DNA of 49,045 bases from an uncultured Bacilli bacterium (GCA_934167885.1 CAKPMB010000012.1:1-49045), one strand, 5' to 3'. Shown: positions 34,037 to 43,669, counted from the first letter of the stretch. Numbers and translations are program-made. The notes: generated by a model from the sequence alone, not told the origin.

Positions 34037-34060
34037 AGACATTAAATGATGTCTTTTTTT
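34037..34060 (+). terminator. Terminator of the ART-like gene
   Basis: A 6-bp stem (AGACAT / ATGTCT, 6-base loop) followed by seven Ts, five bases after the stop codon. Confidence 0.75.
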
Positions 34061-34113
34061 GTCAAAATAATTTTTTTAAAATAACAATATTATATAATAA
34101 AGATGGAGGCAAT

Positions 34114-35283
34114 ATGGAAGATGAATTAACAGTTTTAGCTAAAAGTATTTTATACGAAGTTAAACACCATTTAAAAAACAATTATCAAATATTAGAAAGT
34201 GACAAAGAAAAAGCCACAGATGAAGAAATACTTAAGATAATTTATAGCACAATTATGTTATTACAAAGCAAGGAAACATCTTGCATTCCTATAGATCCAA
34301 TGAAATCAGAGAATACGCCCATTATCAATAAAATTCTATCAAAATTAATGGAATATTATATGGCTATTTATAACGATAACTTAGATTTATTATACCAATT
34401 ATTAGATAATAATTTCTATTTTGGATCTTTTCCAAGCAAAGATAATTTATTTGTTTTAGATAAAAACTTATCAAGTAATTTTGAACAAGATGAATATGTT
34501 AGATTAGTAATTAAAAATAAAGACGTATTTAAAAACTTTTATAATTTATATCAATACCACATTATAAAAAAAGATGAACCCAAAAATAATTTGGATAAAA
34601 TTATGCAAAGGTTTTGTAGTATTATGCATAAAAATAGTGATATTGCAGCATGTAAATATTGTATTGATCACAAAGCCGATCACCTATTAACTTTTAATCT
34701 TCTAAACCTTTTAAGTGAAGATGAAATTCTTAATTTAAATGAAGAAGAAAAATACATGCTAGACGATTTTACCGATAAAAAAGATGGTCTAACACAAGCT
34801 AAGCTTGATTTAGTTTTAAAACATAAAGTTTATAAAAAAATGATTTATTTATATTTTGAACGTTTTTATAAGTATTTTAGTATTGACGAATTAAAGGAAT
34901 TATCAATAGATGATACTATAATGTATAGTGAAGCTTTCATTACTCATAGACACCCACTATATTATCGCTTATTTTGTCATGATAATTGTAATTTAGAAGC
35001 AAAAGCTGTTAATAAAATTAAAAATATAAAAAAAATAAATAAAGAATATAATTTTAAATTAGACAATATTATATATGATGCTTTATCGGAAGATGAAATT
35101 TTAAGTTTAAGTGAAGAAGATTTAGAAAGTCTTAGTTTATATTGTCACCTTTTCTTAAATGATATTCTTGAAAATGAATGTCATCTTCGTAAAAGAAATA
35201 TTAAAAATCCTATAAGAAGAAAATATAATGAATTGAAGTCACCATTAAAAAAATTAATAAAAAAGAAAGCTCGCATCTATTGA
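34114..35283 (+). CDS. Uncharacterised helical protein
   Basis: 389 aa, soluble, acidic in the middle and basic at the end (PLKKLIKKKARIY). No known domain is recognised. It is predicted to be almost entirely helical. A short motif is repeated: LSEDEILNLNEEEKYML (~residue 205) and LSEDEILSLSEEDLESLSLY (~340), with a weaker copy FSIDELKELSIDDTIMY (~260). This hints at repeated helical hairpins. GGAGG precedes the ATG, and a TATAAT lies at 34093-34098 without a convincing -35. It ends in a terminator that contains its stop codon. It follows the ART-like gene and may be functionally linked; this is only positional. Confidence 0.7.
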   Translation: MEDELTVLAKSILYEVKHHLKNNYQILESDKEKATDEEILKIIYSTIMLLQSKETSCIPIDPMKSENTPIINKILSKLMEYYMAIYNDNLDLLYQLLDNNFYFGSFPSKDNLFVLDKNLSSNFEQDEYVRLVIKNKDVFKNFYNLYQYHIIKKDEPKNNLDKIMQRFCSIMHKNSDIAACKYCIDHKADHLLTFNLLNLLSEDEILNLNEEEKYMLDDFTDKKDGLTQAKLDLVLKHKVYKKMIYLYFERFYKYFSIDELKELSIDDTIMYSEAFITHRHPLYYRLFCHDNCNLEAKAVNKIKNIKKINKEYNFKLDNIIYDALSEDEILSLSEEDLESLSLYCHLFLNDILENECHLRKRNIKNPIRRKYNELKSPLKKLIKKKARIY

Positions 35284-35293
35284 TACGGGTTTT
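35270..35293. terminator. Shared terminator between convergent genes
   Basis: CTCG-c-ATC, loop TATT, GAT-a-CGGG, then TTTT on the plus strand. On the minus strand it is followed by CTTTCTTTTTT. It probably stops transcription from both sides (the helical protein gene and the ABC exporter operon). Confidence 0.6.
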
Positions 35294-35300
35294 CTTATAT

Positions 35301-37619
35301 CTAATTTTCAAATTGTGAATTATATAAATCAGCATAAAAGCCATTTTTAGCTAATAATTCTTCATGATTTCCTTGTTCAATAATATTGCCATCTTTCATT
35401 ACAAGAATGTGATTAGCATTTTTAATTGTCGATAACCGATGGGCAATAATAAATGATGTTCGGCCTTCAGTTAATTTATCCATCGCTTTTTGAACTAATT
35501 CTTCAGTTCTTGTATCAACAGACGAAGTAGCTTCATCTAAGATTAAGAATGGTGCATCTTTTATCATACCACGGGCAATAGTCAATAATTGTTTTTGACC
35601 TGCGGATATACTTTCATTATCAGTTATTTGGTAATCAAGTTCATGTGGAAGCGATTTTACGAAATGAGCGACACCCACGGTTTCAAGAGATGCCCATATT
35701 TCATCATCACTAACATCCTTTTTATTATACTTGATATTATCTCTTATTGTGCCATTAAATAACCATGTATCTTGTAATACCATGATAAATAATTGATGAA
35801 TATTTTCACGGGTAAGTTTACTAAGAGGGATACCATCGATTTTAATACAACCAGAATTAATATCATAAAACTTCATTAATAAGTTAACAATAGTTGTTTT
35901 ACCAGCACCGGTTGGCCCAACAATGGCAATTTTTTCACCTTTTTTAACTTCACAATTAAAGTCTTTAATAATGGTTTTGCCTTCATCATAACCAAATTTA
36001 ACATGTTCAAACGAAATATTACCTTTAACTGTTTTAGGATCTAAATAATCAGCTAAGGCACTTTCATCAGGCATTTCTTTCTCCTCCAAGAATTCAAAAA
36101 CACGTTCACTAGCAGCTAAAGTTGTTTGTGCATTAGTCATACCTTGAGCGATTTGTGAAAGAGGTGATGTCCATAATCTAACATAAATAATAAAGGCAAT
36201 TATTACTCCAAAAGTTATGTTTCCTTTAACAACTAACATAGCACCAACAATACAAACCATTACATAACTAAAATTACCCATAAAAGACATCATAGGAGGC
36301 ATTAAACCTGATAAGAATTGACTTTTACGATTACATTCATAAACTTTGTCATTAAGTTTTTCAAACTTTTCTTTAGCATCATTTGAAGCATTATATACTT
36401 TTACAACATTATGTGATGAATATATCTCTTCAATATGACCATTTAAATTACCTAGTTCTACCTGTTTAGCTTGGAAATATTTTTGCGATTTACCTAAAAT
36501 TGTAAACATAAAGGTAAAACCAAAAATAGATGATAAAATAGCTGTAATCGACAATGTAACATTAGTTACAAACATCATAATAGTTGAACCAATAAACAAA
36601 GTTATAGCACCAACTAAAGTTCCTAAGCTTTGTGATAACGTGGTGCCTATTGTATCAACATCATTAGTTACCCTTGATAAAATATCACCATAACTATGAC
36701 TATCAAAATATCTTAGTGGCAATTTATTAATTTTAACAGAAATTTTATGACGAAGATTCTTGGCAAAATTATTAGAAACAGTTGCCATTATAAAGTTTTC
36801 AAAGAAACTAAATAAAGCACTGACTAAGTAGAAAGACAACAATATATAAAATATCTTCTTAATACCACTTAAATCCATCTTAGGTTTAACCAAGTTATAA
36901 ATAGGTGTTTGTAGACTATCAATAGCTTTTAAAACAATTTTCTCATCACTACTACTAACATTACTTATAGCTTTTAAAAAGTCTTTTTGCATATTAGCAT
37001 CAATTAAAACATCTTTATATTCAAAATCTTTAAAAATAAGACTTGCTAAATTAGCAGAAATAGAACCAATTTTAGATAAATCAGTATTACTATCACTAAA
37101 ATTATTAATTAAATAAATCTTATCATCAACCGTTATTTCTACTCCATTATATTTACTATCACTTAATAATAATCTTTTGATAGTATCTGGAATATCTTTT
37201 ATATTTTTATTTGTTAAGCATTCATTAAACTTTTGTTTATCATCATCACTTATTTCACTTGATGACACAATTTTATTAATATTCTGTGAACTTAAATCAA
37301 GTTTAAATGATTCTTTCATAAGATCTTGCATCGTTTTTTGATCAATATTTTCACGAATCAAATTACCAATATCTTCAATAACAGCCTGTTGTGGGATAAG
37401 ACCATCTGATATTTTATCTGTTAAATCACTTAATTTAGAAGGTCCTTTTATTGACAAGATTGAACTTAAACATGCCAGTATTAAAGCAACAAAAATCATT
37501 ACTTTATATTTTTCTAAGTAGTTCCACAACTTTTTTAAAGCATTTTTTAAATCTTTAGGTTTTTCTTGAACCCTCGCATGACCGACTGGTCTTTTAACGG
37601 AATTTTTTTCATTATTCAT
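35301..37619 (-). CDS. ABC exporter half-transporter with large extracellular insertion
   Basis: 772 aa, fused membrane domain plus ATPase. Span 1 (about residues 40-60) is separated from span 2 (about 253-275) by a ~190-residue polar, helical extracellular insertion (PDTIKRLLLSDSKYNGVEI and neighbours) not found in standard exporters. The nucleotide domain has Walker A GPTGAGKTT, Q-loop VLQDTWLF, a slightly changed signature SAGQKQLL, Walker B FLILDEATSSVD and H-loop AHRL, so its own catalytic residues are complete. It pairs with the gene at 37612-39363 (8-bp overlap) as a heterodimer. Substrate unknown; multidrug or peptide export is typical for this group. Confidence 0.92.
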   Translation of the reverse strand: MNNEKNSVKRPVGHARVQEKPKDLKNALKKLWNYLEKYKVMIFVALILACLSSILSIKGPSKLSDLTDKISDGLIPQQAVIEDIGNLIRENIDQKTMQDLMKESFKLDLSSQNINKIVSSSEISDDDKQKFNECLTNKNIKDIPDTIKRLLLSDSKYNGVEITVDDKIYLINNFSDSNTDLSKIGSISANLASLIFKDFEYKDVLIDANMQKDFLKAISNVSSSDEKIVLKAIDSLQTPIYNLVKPKMDLSGIKKIFYILLSFYLVSALFSFFENFIMATVSNNFAKNLRHKISVKINKLPLRYFDSHSYGDILSRVTNDVDTIGTTLSQSLGTLVGAITLFIGSTIMMFVTNVTLSITAILSSIFGFTFMFTILGKSQKYFQAKQVELGNLNGHIEEIYSSHNVVKVYNASNDAKEKFEKLNDKVYECNRKSQFLSGLMPPMMSFMGNFSYVMVCIVGAMLVVKGNITFGVIIAFIIYVRLWTSPLSQIAQGMTNAQTTLAASERVFEFLEEKEMPDESALADYLDPKTVKGNISFEHVKFGYDEGKTIIKDFNCEVKKGEKIAIVGPTGAGKTTIVNLLMKFYDINSGCIKIDGIPLSKLTRENIHQLFIMVLQDTWLFNGTIRDNIKYNKKDVSDDEIWASLETVGVAHFVKSLPHELDYQITDNESISAGQKQLLTIARGMIKDAPFLILDEATSSVDTRTEELVQKAMDKLTEGRTSFIIAHRLSTIKNANHILVMKDGNIIEQGNHEELLAKNGFYADLYNSQFEN

Positions 37620-39363
37620 TAGATAATTCCTCCTTTGATAATTGTGAATATGCTATTTCTTTGTATACTTGACAATTTTCTAGCAATTCTTTATGGGTTC
37701 CCATACCAACACATTTACCTTTATCAAGAACTATTATTTTAGTGGCATTCATGATAGTGCCAATTCTTTGGGCTACAATAAGTGTCGTAGCATCTTTCGT
37801 GTATTTTTTTAAATTGTTTCTTAATAAATAATCGGTTTTGTAATCAAGGGCTGAGAACGAATCATCAAAAATATAAAATTCAGGATGACGAGCAACAGCT
37901 CTGGCAATTGATATTCGCTGCTTTTGGCCACCGGATACATTGGTACCATTACGTGCAATTTCATTATCACCCTTCTTAGGTAACTTATCAATAAAGTCTT
38001 TAGCTTGCGCTATTTCAATAGCTTTATTAAAATTATCCATATCATACTTTTTAATATCACCATATAAAACATTACTCTTAATAGTTCCATTAAAAATAAC
38101 CGCTTTTTGAGGAACATAACCCATCTTTTTATAAAGAGTTTTTAATTTATAATCACGAACATCAATACCATCAATTAAAATTTCGCCTTCCGTAGCATCA
38201 TAAAATCTAGGTATTAAATTAATTAAGGTGCTCTTACCACTTCCCGTTGATCCAATAAAGGCAATAGTATCTCCAGCATGCGCTTTAAAGGAAATATTCT
38301 CAAGAACATACTCAGATGAATCAGGGTATTTAAATGATACATTATTAAATTCAATTTCCCCTTTAAGGTCATTTTCTTTAGCAATATGACCATCACGTAT
38401 TTTTTCATCTTCTGATAGAATTTCATTAATACGACCAGCTGATACAGAAGCACGTGGATACATTATAAAAATCATCGCTAACATTAAAAATGACATAATT
38501 ACTTGCATAGCATAACTTGAGAAAACAACCATATCACTAAAAGTTGCAATTTTATCAATCATCATTGCTTTATCAATAATATAAGCCCCTACAAAATATA
38601 TTCCTAAAGTTAATAAGTTCATAACTAAATACATTATAGGAGATATAATAGACATCATTCGTTGATTAAACATTTGTGTCTTAGTAAGATCATTATTTCC
38701 CTTTTCAAATCTATCATTTTGATAATCTTCAGCATTAAAAGCTCTAATTACTCTAATACCAATTAAATTTTCACGAACTAAATTATTAATATTATCAATT
38801 AATTTTTGAACAATTTTAAATTTAGGTAAAACGGTTAATATTAAAATAACAATCGTTACTAAAAGAACTAAAACGGCTATTAAAGTAAGCATACTCCAGG
38901 TTATGTTTTTATTCAAAATCTTAACAATAGCCCAAGCGGCAGTTATTGGCGCTTTAATTAATAATTGAAGTCCCATACTTATTAAAATTTCAATGTTAGT
39001 TACATCATTGGTAGTTCTTGTAATTAAACTACTAGTTTGAAACTTCTTCATTTCTTCCATACTAAAACTTTGCACTTTATCAAAAATCTTTAGGCGGATA
39101 TTTTTAGAAAAACGTGCTGATAAGTTAGCAATCAAATATCCTACAATAAATGACGAAATTAAACTACCAAAAGCACAAGATAACATATAAGCGCCTTCTT
39201 TTATGATATCTTTGATTGCACCATTTGTTTGAACTAATACCGTAATATTAGACATATAATCTGGTAATTTCAAATCTAACCATACTTGAAGAACAATTAA
39301 AATAGTGCTTACAATCATTACCAAAAAATCTTTTTTTGTTAAATTTTTCATTAATTTAAACAT
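37612..39363 (-). CDS. ABC exporter half-transporter, degenerate ATP site
   Basis: 583 aa with six membrane spans and one ATPase domain. Walker A GSTGSGKST and signature VSGGQKQRISIARAVA are standard. The Walker B segment reads FYIFDDSFSALD, with Asp in place of the catalytic Glu, and the H-loop His is Gln (VAQRIGTI). The partner's signature is SAGQ. These changes fall in the same composite site, as known for heterodimeric exporters of the YfiB/YfiC type. The start at 39363 has GGGTGA seven bases upstream and lies four bases after the MarR gene. Confidence 0.93.
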   Translation of the reverse strand: MFKLMKNLTKKDFLVMIVSTILIVLQVWLDLKLPDYMSNITVLVQTNGAIKDIIKEGAYMLSCAFGSLISSFIVGYLIANLSARFSKNIRLKIFDKVQSFSMEEMKKFQTSSLITRTTNDVTNIEILISMGLQLLIKAPITAAWAIVKILNKNITWSMLTLIAVLVLLVTIVILILTVLPKFKIVQKLIDNINNLVRENLIGIRVIRAFNAEDYQNDRFEKGNNDLTKTQMFNQRMMSIISPIMYLVMNLLTLGIYFVGAYIIDKAMMIDKIATFSDMVVFSSYAMQVIMSFLMLAMIFIMYPRASVSAGRINEILSEDEKIRDGHIAKENDLKGEIEFNNVSFKYPDSSEYVLENISFKAHAGDTIAFIGSTGSGKSTLINLIPRFYDATEGEILIDGIDVRDYKLKTLYKKMGYVPQKAVIFNGTIKSNVLYGDIKKYDMDNFNKAIEIAQAKDFIDKLPKKGDNEIARNGTNVSGGQKQRISIARAVARHPEFYIFDDSFSALDYKTDYLLRNNLKKYTKDATTLIVAQRIGTIMNATKIIVLDKGKCVGMGTHKELLENCQVYKEIAYSQLSKEELSNE

Positions 39364-39367
39364 CAAA

Positions 39368-39787
39368 TCACCCTTTCAAATTATTTATCATTTTATCAGT
39401 TACCTCAAAAAATATATTAAGTTCCTTTTCACTTATTCCCTTACACATCAAAAATTCAAGCTCATCCATTTTGATACTTATTTCGTCATAATAATCATAA
39501 CAACGTTTCGTAGCCTTAATTTCTTTACACCGAGCATCATTAGAACTTGCATCTTTTAAAATAAGATTATTCTTAATCATTGTATTCAATATACCAGAAA
39601 GTGTTGATCGCCTTATATCAAGTTCCCTTTCAAGATCGCGCTGATATATTTTTTTATCACGATTAGTAACCAAATACTTTAGTATAGCCATCTGAATAGG
39701 CGTTATATTGTTATAACCATTTGTAAACATTCTTCTAAATATTAAATTATCTATCTTCTTAATAGACAAACATACCTTTCTATTCAT
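39368..39787 (-). CDS. MarR family transcriptional regulator
   Basis: 139 aa. Winged helix with ITPIQMAILKYLVTNRDKKI, the recognition region YQRDLERELDIRRSTLSGIL and the wing DARCKEIKATKRC. The start at 39787 (MNRKVCLS) has AAGGAGA six bases before it; a longer reading is unlikely. It heads the ABC exporter operon, which starts four bases later, so it very likely controls the two exporter genes and itself. The inducer is unknown. No clear operator palindrome is visible upstream. Confidence 0.92.
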   Translation of the reverse strand: MNRKVCLSIKKIDNLIFRRMFTNGYNNITPIQMAILKYLVTNRDKKIYQRDLERELDIRRSTLSGILNTMIKNNLILKDASSNDARCKEIKATKRCYDYYDEISIKMDELEFLMCKGISEKELNIFFEVTDKMINNLKG

Positions 39788-39876
39788 AACATCTCCTTTT
39801 AATTCGGTAACTAACAAAATTATATATATCACCCTTTTCATTGTCAAACAAAATGATAATATTTCACAATAATTTC

Positions 39877-39903
39877 AAAAAAAAACCTATTATAAAATAG
39901 ATT
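39877..39903 (-). terminator. Terminator of the membrane-anchored XRE gene
   Basis: An 8-bp stem with one T-G pair (AATCTATT / AATAGGTT, loop TTAT) followed by nine Ts on the minus strand. It includes the stop codon and prevents read-through into the MarR-ABC operon. Confidence 0.9.
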
Positions 39904-40582
39904 ATTTACAATCACTCATTGCAAGAGGTATCGAATATGTCACAACTTGATTAATGTCATTTTTCGCATTTATTTCAAGATATAAATCATCTTCTATGCA
40001 ATATTTGCGCCAATTATCAACTTTAAAAGTTATATTCTCTAATAAATCATTGAGAGTTGTCTTATCAAAATCACGATTAACATCACACTTACTTATTTCG
40101 TCAATCGTTTTTCCATTTCGATGATAAAGACGACATTCCAAAAGAGTATATTCTTCCAATGATGGAACTTTATACGATATATCTGATATATAAATAGAAG
40201 ACTTATCTTTAGAATAAGCGACAATGCCTTTTATATTAAAATCATTATTACTTGTCGTTAATTCCTTAAATTCATAACTTGAATGATGTTTTAAAAGACA
40301 TACTAGAAGACAACCTAATATAATTAATATAATTACAATTATAAACCATTTAAAATGTTTAGGCTTAGTTTTTTTATCGCTAACATTTAAAAGAGTTGCA
40401 ATTGGAATATTAAATTTATTACTTATTTCTTTTAAAATCATAATATCAGGAATACTTTTATTATTTTCCCACTTAGATACGGCCTGATATGTAACATTTA
40501 AAATATTCGCTAATTCTTTTTGTGTTAAGTTATTATCATGGCGCAACTTAATTATAATGTTTCCTAATTTATTTTCATCCAT
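39902..40582 (-). CDS. Membrane-anchored XRE-type regulator
   Basis: 226 aa. N-terminal XRE/Cro helix-turn-helix (residues 10-65; LTQKELANILNVTYQAVSKW). One membrane span at about 80-96 (WFIIVIILIILGCLLVCLL). An extracytoplasmic domain of ~130 residues with four to five Cys (LLECRLYHR, SKCDVN, YCIEDD, SDCK) follows, so it might sense an external signal and bind DNA from the membrane. The outer domain has no family I recognise. It is a single-gene unit with its own terminator. Confidence 0.8.
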   Translation of the reverse strand: MDENKLGNIIIKLRHDNNLTQKELANILNVTYQAVSKWENNKSIPDIMILKEISNKFNIPIATLLNVSDKKTKPKHFKWFIIVIILIILGCLLVCLLKHHSSYEFKELTTSNNDFNIKGIVAYSKDKSSIYISDISYKVPSLEEYTLLECRLYHRNGKTIDEISKCDVNRDFDKTTLNDLLENITFKVDNWRKYCIEDDLYLEINAKNDINQVVTYSIPLAMSDCK

Positions 40583-40638
40583 ACATACTCCAAATTTATT
40601 ATATCATTATCCTCTAATATAAATAATGAAATTTTAAT

Positions 40639-40684
40639 AAAATATGTTAAATAATAACAAATTTCGTATTATTTAACATATTTT
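40639..40684 (-). terminator. 18-bp perfect hairpin after the holin-like gene
   Basis: Perfect 18-bp inverted repeat (40639-40656 with 40667-40684, 10-base loop) that includes the last five codons and the stop codon of the holin-like gene. Only TTTTATT follows on the minus strand, so it is a weaker terminator than the others. It could also act on transcripts coming from the other side. Confidence 0.7.
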
Positions 40685-40923
40685 TGATACCATGACATTT
40701 TCTTAATATTATGAAAAATATCATAAACCCCACCCGCTAATAGGCCACTAATTGCAATAGAACCTTCAAAGTCTTTATTTATAAACCAATATATAATTGC
40801 AATACAAAGGCCAATTAAAAGATTTTGATAAGGAATAAGGTCGGTTTTAATATTTTTCTTTTTAGATACAAAACCAAAAATCCATGTTATGGTCATCGTT
40901 ACAAACATAATTATATTATCCAC
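40669..40923 (-). CDS. Small holin-like membrane protein
   Basis: 84 aa with two to three hydrophobic segments (residues 3-18, 29-47, 54-68) and a charged tail (HNIKKMSWYQKYVK). The pattern resembles phage-type holins of the Phage_holin_5 group: a PYQNLLIGLCIAIIYWFI core, then a GLLAGGVYDI end. No other phage gene is near. It starts with GTG after GGAGG, 31 bp behind the Ca2+ ATPase gene, and probably shares its transcript. It may be a phage remnant or a small accessory membrane protein. I do not assign a function. Confidence 0.55.
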   Translation of the reverse strand: MDNIIMFVTMTITWIFGFVSKKKNIKTDLIPYQNLLIGLCIAIIYWFINKDFEGSIAISGLLAGGVYDIFHNIKKMSWYQKYVK

Positions 40924-40953
40924 ATATCCTCCACTTAAGAATATGCATTGATA

Positions 40954-43614
40954 TTATTTTTTTGAACGATAGACTACTAATTTATATACTTCCATCACAA
41001 TAAAGATGATTAAAGCAAAAGCTAATAAGTATATTATGTGAATTATAGGAACTGTTTTAGTTTGTAAAAGTGAACTAAGAAAAGGAACTTCCATGATGAT
41101 AAATTGAAGACCAATCGCTAAGGCAATACTAAATAAAATAAATGGATTACTCGAAATTGGAACATTAAATGATGAACATTTCTCACTACGACAATTAAAG
41201 ACATGAATATTTTGGATAAAAACCATTAAAACCATTATATAACCACGGGCTTTAGAAACATCCATTCCTACTTTTTTAATCAAGAACATCCATACAAGAA
41301 AAACTACTAGTCCAATTGATATTCCAGATACTAAAACTTCAGCAATCATATGTTTATTAAAAATCGTTTCTTTGGGACTAATTGGTTTATTTTTCATAAT
41401 ATCAGCTTCGCTTTTTTCAAAAGACAAAGCAAGGTCTTGAAAACCATCAGTAACAACATTAAGCCATAGAAGTTGAATAGCGACAAGGGGCATAGGCATA
41501 TTGAAAATTAAAGATAATACAAAGAATAATACTTCAGCTAAGCCACATGATATTAAGAAATACACAACTTTACGAATATTGCTATAAGCTGTTCTTCCTA
41601 ATTCAACACCACTAACAATTGATTTGAAATTATCATCAATAATAATCATATTAGCGGTTTCTTTGGCAACTGATGTGCCACTTCCCATGGCAATACCAAT
41701 GGATGCACTTCTAATCGCTGGAGCATCATTTACACCATCACCCGTTACTGCCACAAACTCCCCTTGTCTTTTAAGTGACTCCACAATATGCAATTTATCA
41801 AGTGGTGAAACTCTTGAAAATACTCTTTTAGAAGCAACAAGGTCATCAAAACTATTTAAGTCTTCCTTATATAAACTATTTAATTCATCCCCAGTTGTAA
41901 CTAAAGAAGCATCTTTAGCAATATTAAGTTCCTTTGCAATAGATAAAGCCGTTAGTGGATGATCACCTGTTATCATTAATACTTTAATACCAGCCATCTC
42001 ACACTCTTCAATCGATGATTTAACATCTTCTCTAATTGGATCGATAAACGAAACCATTCCAAGAAAATTAAGTTTTGGGATATCTTTTGAATCATAAAAA
42101 TCTTTATGTTGAAAACCTTTAACCTCCCCACTCGCTAAAGCAATTACACGATATCCATCACTTGCTAATAATTCATTTTGTTTTTTTAGGGAAGAAGGAT
42201 TTATTAAATCTTTCTCATGCAAAACATTCATTGTATCACAAAAATTCATAACGACTTCCAATGAGCCTTTTACTGTGCAATAAACCTTATTATGATACTT
42301 ATAGAAAACGGCCGAATATTTATTTTCAGATTCATAAGGAATGCGTTCTAATACTTCATATTCAGATATATCAATATTCGCTTTCTTACCTAAAACTAAA
42401 AAGGCAATATCAATAGAGTCTCCATAATAATTATAATTACCATTTATTTTTTCAATACTCGCTTCATTATTTAATAAAGATACGGTTAATAATTCATGAA
42501 GTTCTCGTGTTGACGACGTCTTAGAAAATGAGCCTTGAAAATTATAACCAACACCTTCCACCGTCAATTCTTCACCACTTGGAAAAGTAATTTTTTTCGC
42601 TGTTTGTTCATTAACCGTTAATGTGCCAGTTTTATCCGTTGCAATTACCGTGCAACTACCAAGACTTTCAACAGAATTTAATCTTTTACAAACAACATTT
42701 TTTTTAGCCATTTTATTAGAAGTTATCGAAAGAGCCATGGTAAGAGCAAGTGGTAGTCCTTCAGGCATCGCTGAAACTGACAGAGCTATAACCGATAAAA
42801 ATATTTCGTTCAATGAAACATTCTTACAATATAAAACAATGGCAATAATTAAGGCCACAATAACGATAAGAATACTAATTTGTTTTGATAATTTGGACAT
42901 CCTAATAGTAAGAGGCGATTTTTCTTCTTTAAGATTAGTGACTTCATGGGCAATTTTACCAATTTCCGTATAAACACCGGTTTGACAAACAACACATCTT
43001 CCTCTTCCCGTTACAACTGAACATCCAGCATATACCATATTTCTTCTATCAACAAGAGATGTATTTTCACTCAATACATTATGGCACTTATAAACATTGA
43101 CACTCTCTCCTGTTAATGTGGATTCATCCACTTGCAAATTGTTACTTTCTAAAATACGCATATCAGCACTAATCTTATCACCCGATGATAGCAAAACAAT
43201 GTCTCCAACAACTAGATCATTAGAATCAATAATCTCTTCTTGACTATTTCGAATAACTTTAACCTTATATTTAATCAAATCTTGAAGACTCTTGGCCGTT
43301 TTATTCGCGCGCCATTCTTCAATAGTGCCCATAATCAAATCAACCATAATGATAAAAACAATCGCTAGACCATCAATAAACTCTTGAATTAAAAAAGAAA
43401 AAACGACCGTTACAACTAATATTAAAACTATTGGATCACATAATTGTCTAAAGAAAATAGTCAAAACACTATCCTCTTTCTTCTTTGGTAAGACATTAAG
43501 TCCATAAACCTTACGATGCTTATCGATAGTTAAATCATTTAACCCTGTTTTAGCATTAGTTTCCAAAACTTTTAAAATGATATTTTCATCAACTGCATAA
43601 TACTTATCACCCAT
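40954..43614 (-). CDS. P-type calcium-transporting ATPase
   Basis: 886 aa, full length for the P2 (SERCA/PMCA-like) group. Cation-transporter N-terminal domain, actuator TGES (~168), PEGLP in membrane helix 4 (~283), phosphorylation motif DKTGTLT (~326), TGDHPLTA and TGDGVNDAPA (~623). Four spans follow in the C-terminal domain, with QLLWLNVVTDGFQDLAL carrying membrane ligands. It pumps Ca2+ (or a related cation) out of the cell. The start at 43614 (MGDKYYAVDE) follows AGGTG by nine bases; a GTG four codons earlier is possible. It is followed 30 bp later by a small holin-like gene. Confidence 0.94.
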   Translation of the reverse strand: MGDKYYAVDENIILKVLETNAKTGLNDLTIDKHRKVYGLNVLPKKKEDSVLTIFFRQLCDPIVLILVVTVVFSFLIQEFIDGLAIVFIIMVDLIMGTIEEWRANKTAKSLQDLIKYKVKVIRNSQEEIIDSNDLVVGDIVLLSSGDKISADMRILESNNLQVDESTLTGESVNVYKCHNVLSENTSLVDRRNMVYAGCSVVTGRGRCVVCQTGVYTEIGKIAHEVTNLKEEKSPLTIRMSKLSKQISILIVIVALIIAIVLYCKNVSLNEIFLSVIALSVSAMPEGLPLALTMALSITSNKMAKKNVVCKRLNSVESLGSCTVIATDKTGTLTVNEQTAKKITFPSGEELTVEGVGYNFQGSFSKTSSTRELHELLTVSLLNNEASIEKINGNYNYYGDSIDIAFLVLGKKANIDISEYEVLERIPYESENKYSAVFYKYHNKVYCTVKGSLEVVMNFCDTMNVLHEKDLINPSSLKKQNELLASDGYRVIALASGEVKGFQHKDFYDSKDIPKLNFLGMVSFIDPIREDVKSSIEECEMAGIKVLMITGDHPLTALSIAKELNIAKDASLVTTGDELNSLYKEDLNSFDDLVASKRVFSRVSPLDKLHIVESLKRQGEFVAVTGDGVNDAPAIRSASIGIAMGSGTSVAKETANMIIIDDNFKSIVSGVELGRTAYSNIRKVVYFLISCGLAEVLFFVLSLIFNMPMPLVAIQLLWLNVVTDGFQDLALSFEKSEADIMKNKPISPKETIFNKHMIAEVLVSGISIGLVVFLVWMFLIKKVGMDVSKARGYIMVLMVFIQNIHVFNCRSEKCSSFNVPISSNPFILFSIALAIGLQFIIMEVPFLSSLLQTKTVPIIHIIYLLAFALIIFIVMEVYKLVVYRSKK

Positions 43615-43640
43615 AAATACACTCACCTACTATTAAATAT

Positions 43641-43669
43641 AAAATACCAAAATATACTTTTAAAGTCAA
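43641..43669 (-). promoter_or_regulatory. Promoter of the Ca2+ ATPase
   Basis: TTGACT (43664-43669), 17-bp spacer, TATTTT (43641-43646) on the minus strand. Good -35, weak -10. Confidence 0.6.

Noticed and set aside
40639..40684. Attachment site for a phage because of the long palindrome next to a holin-like gene
   Set aside because: It contains the stop codon and downstream end of the gene and has no integrase nearby; a terminator explains it better.
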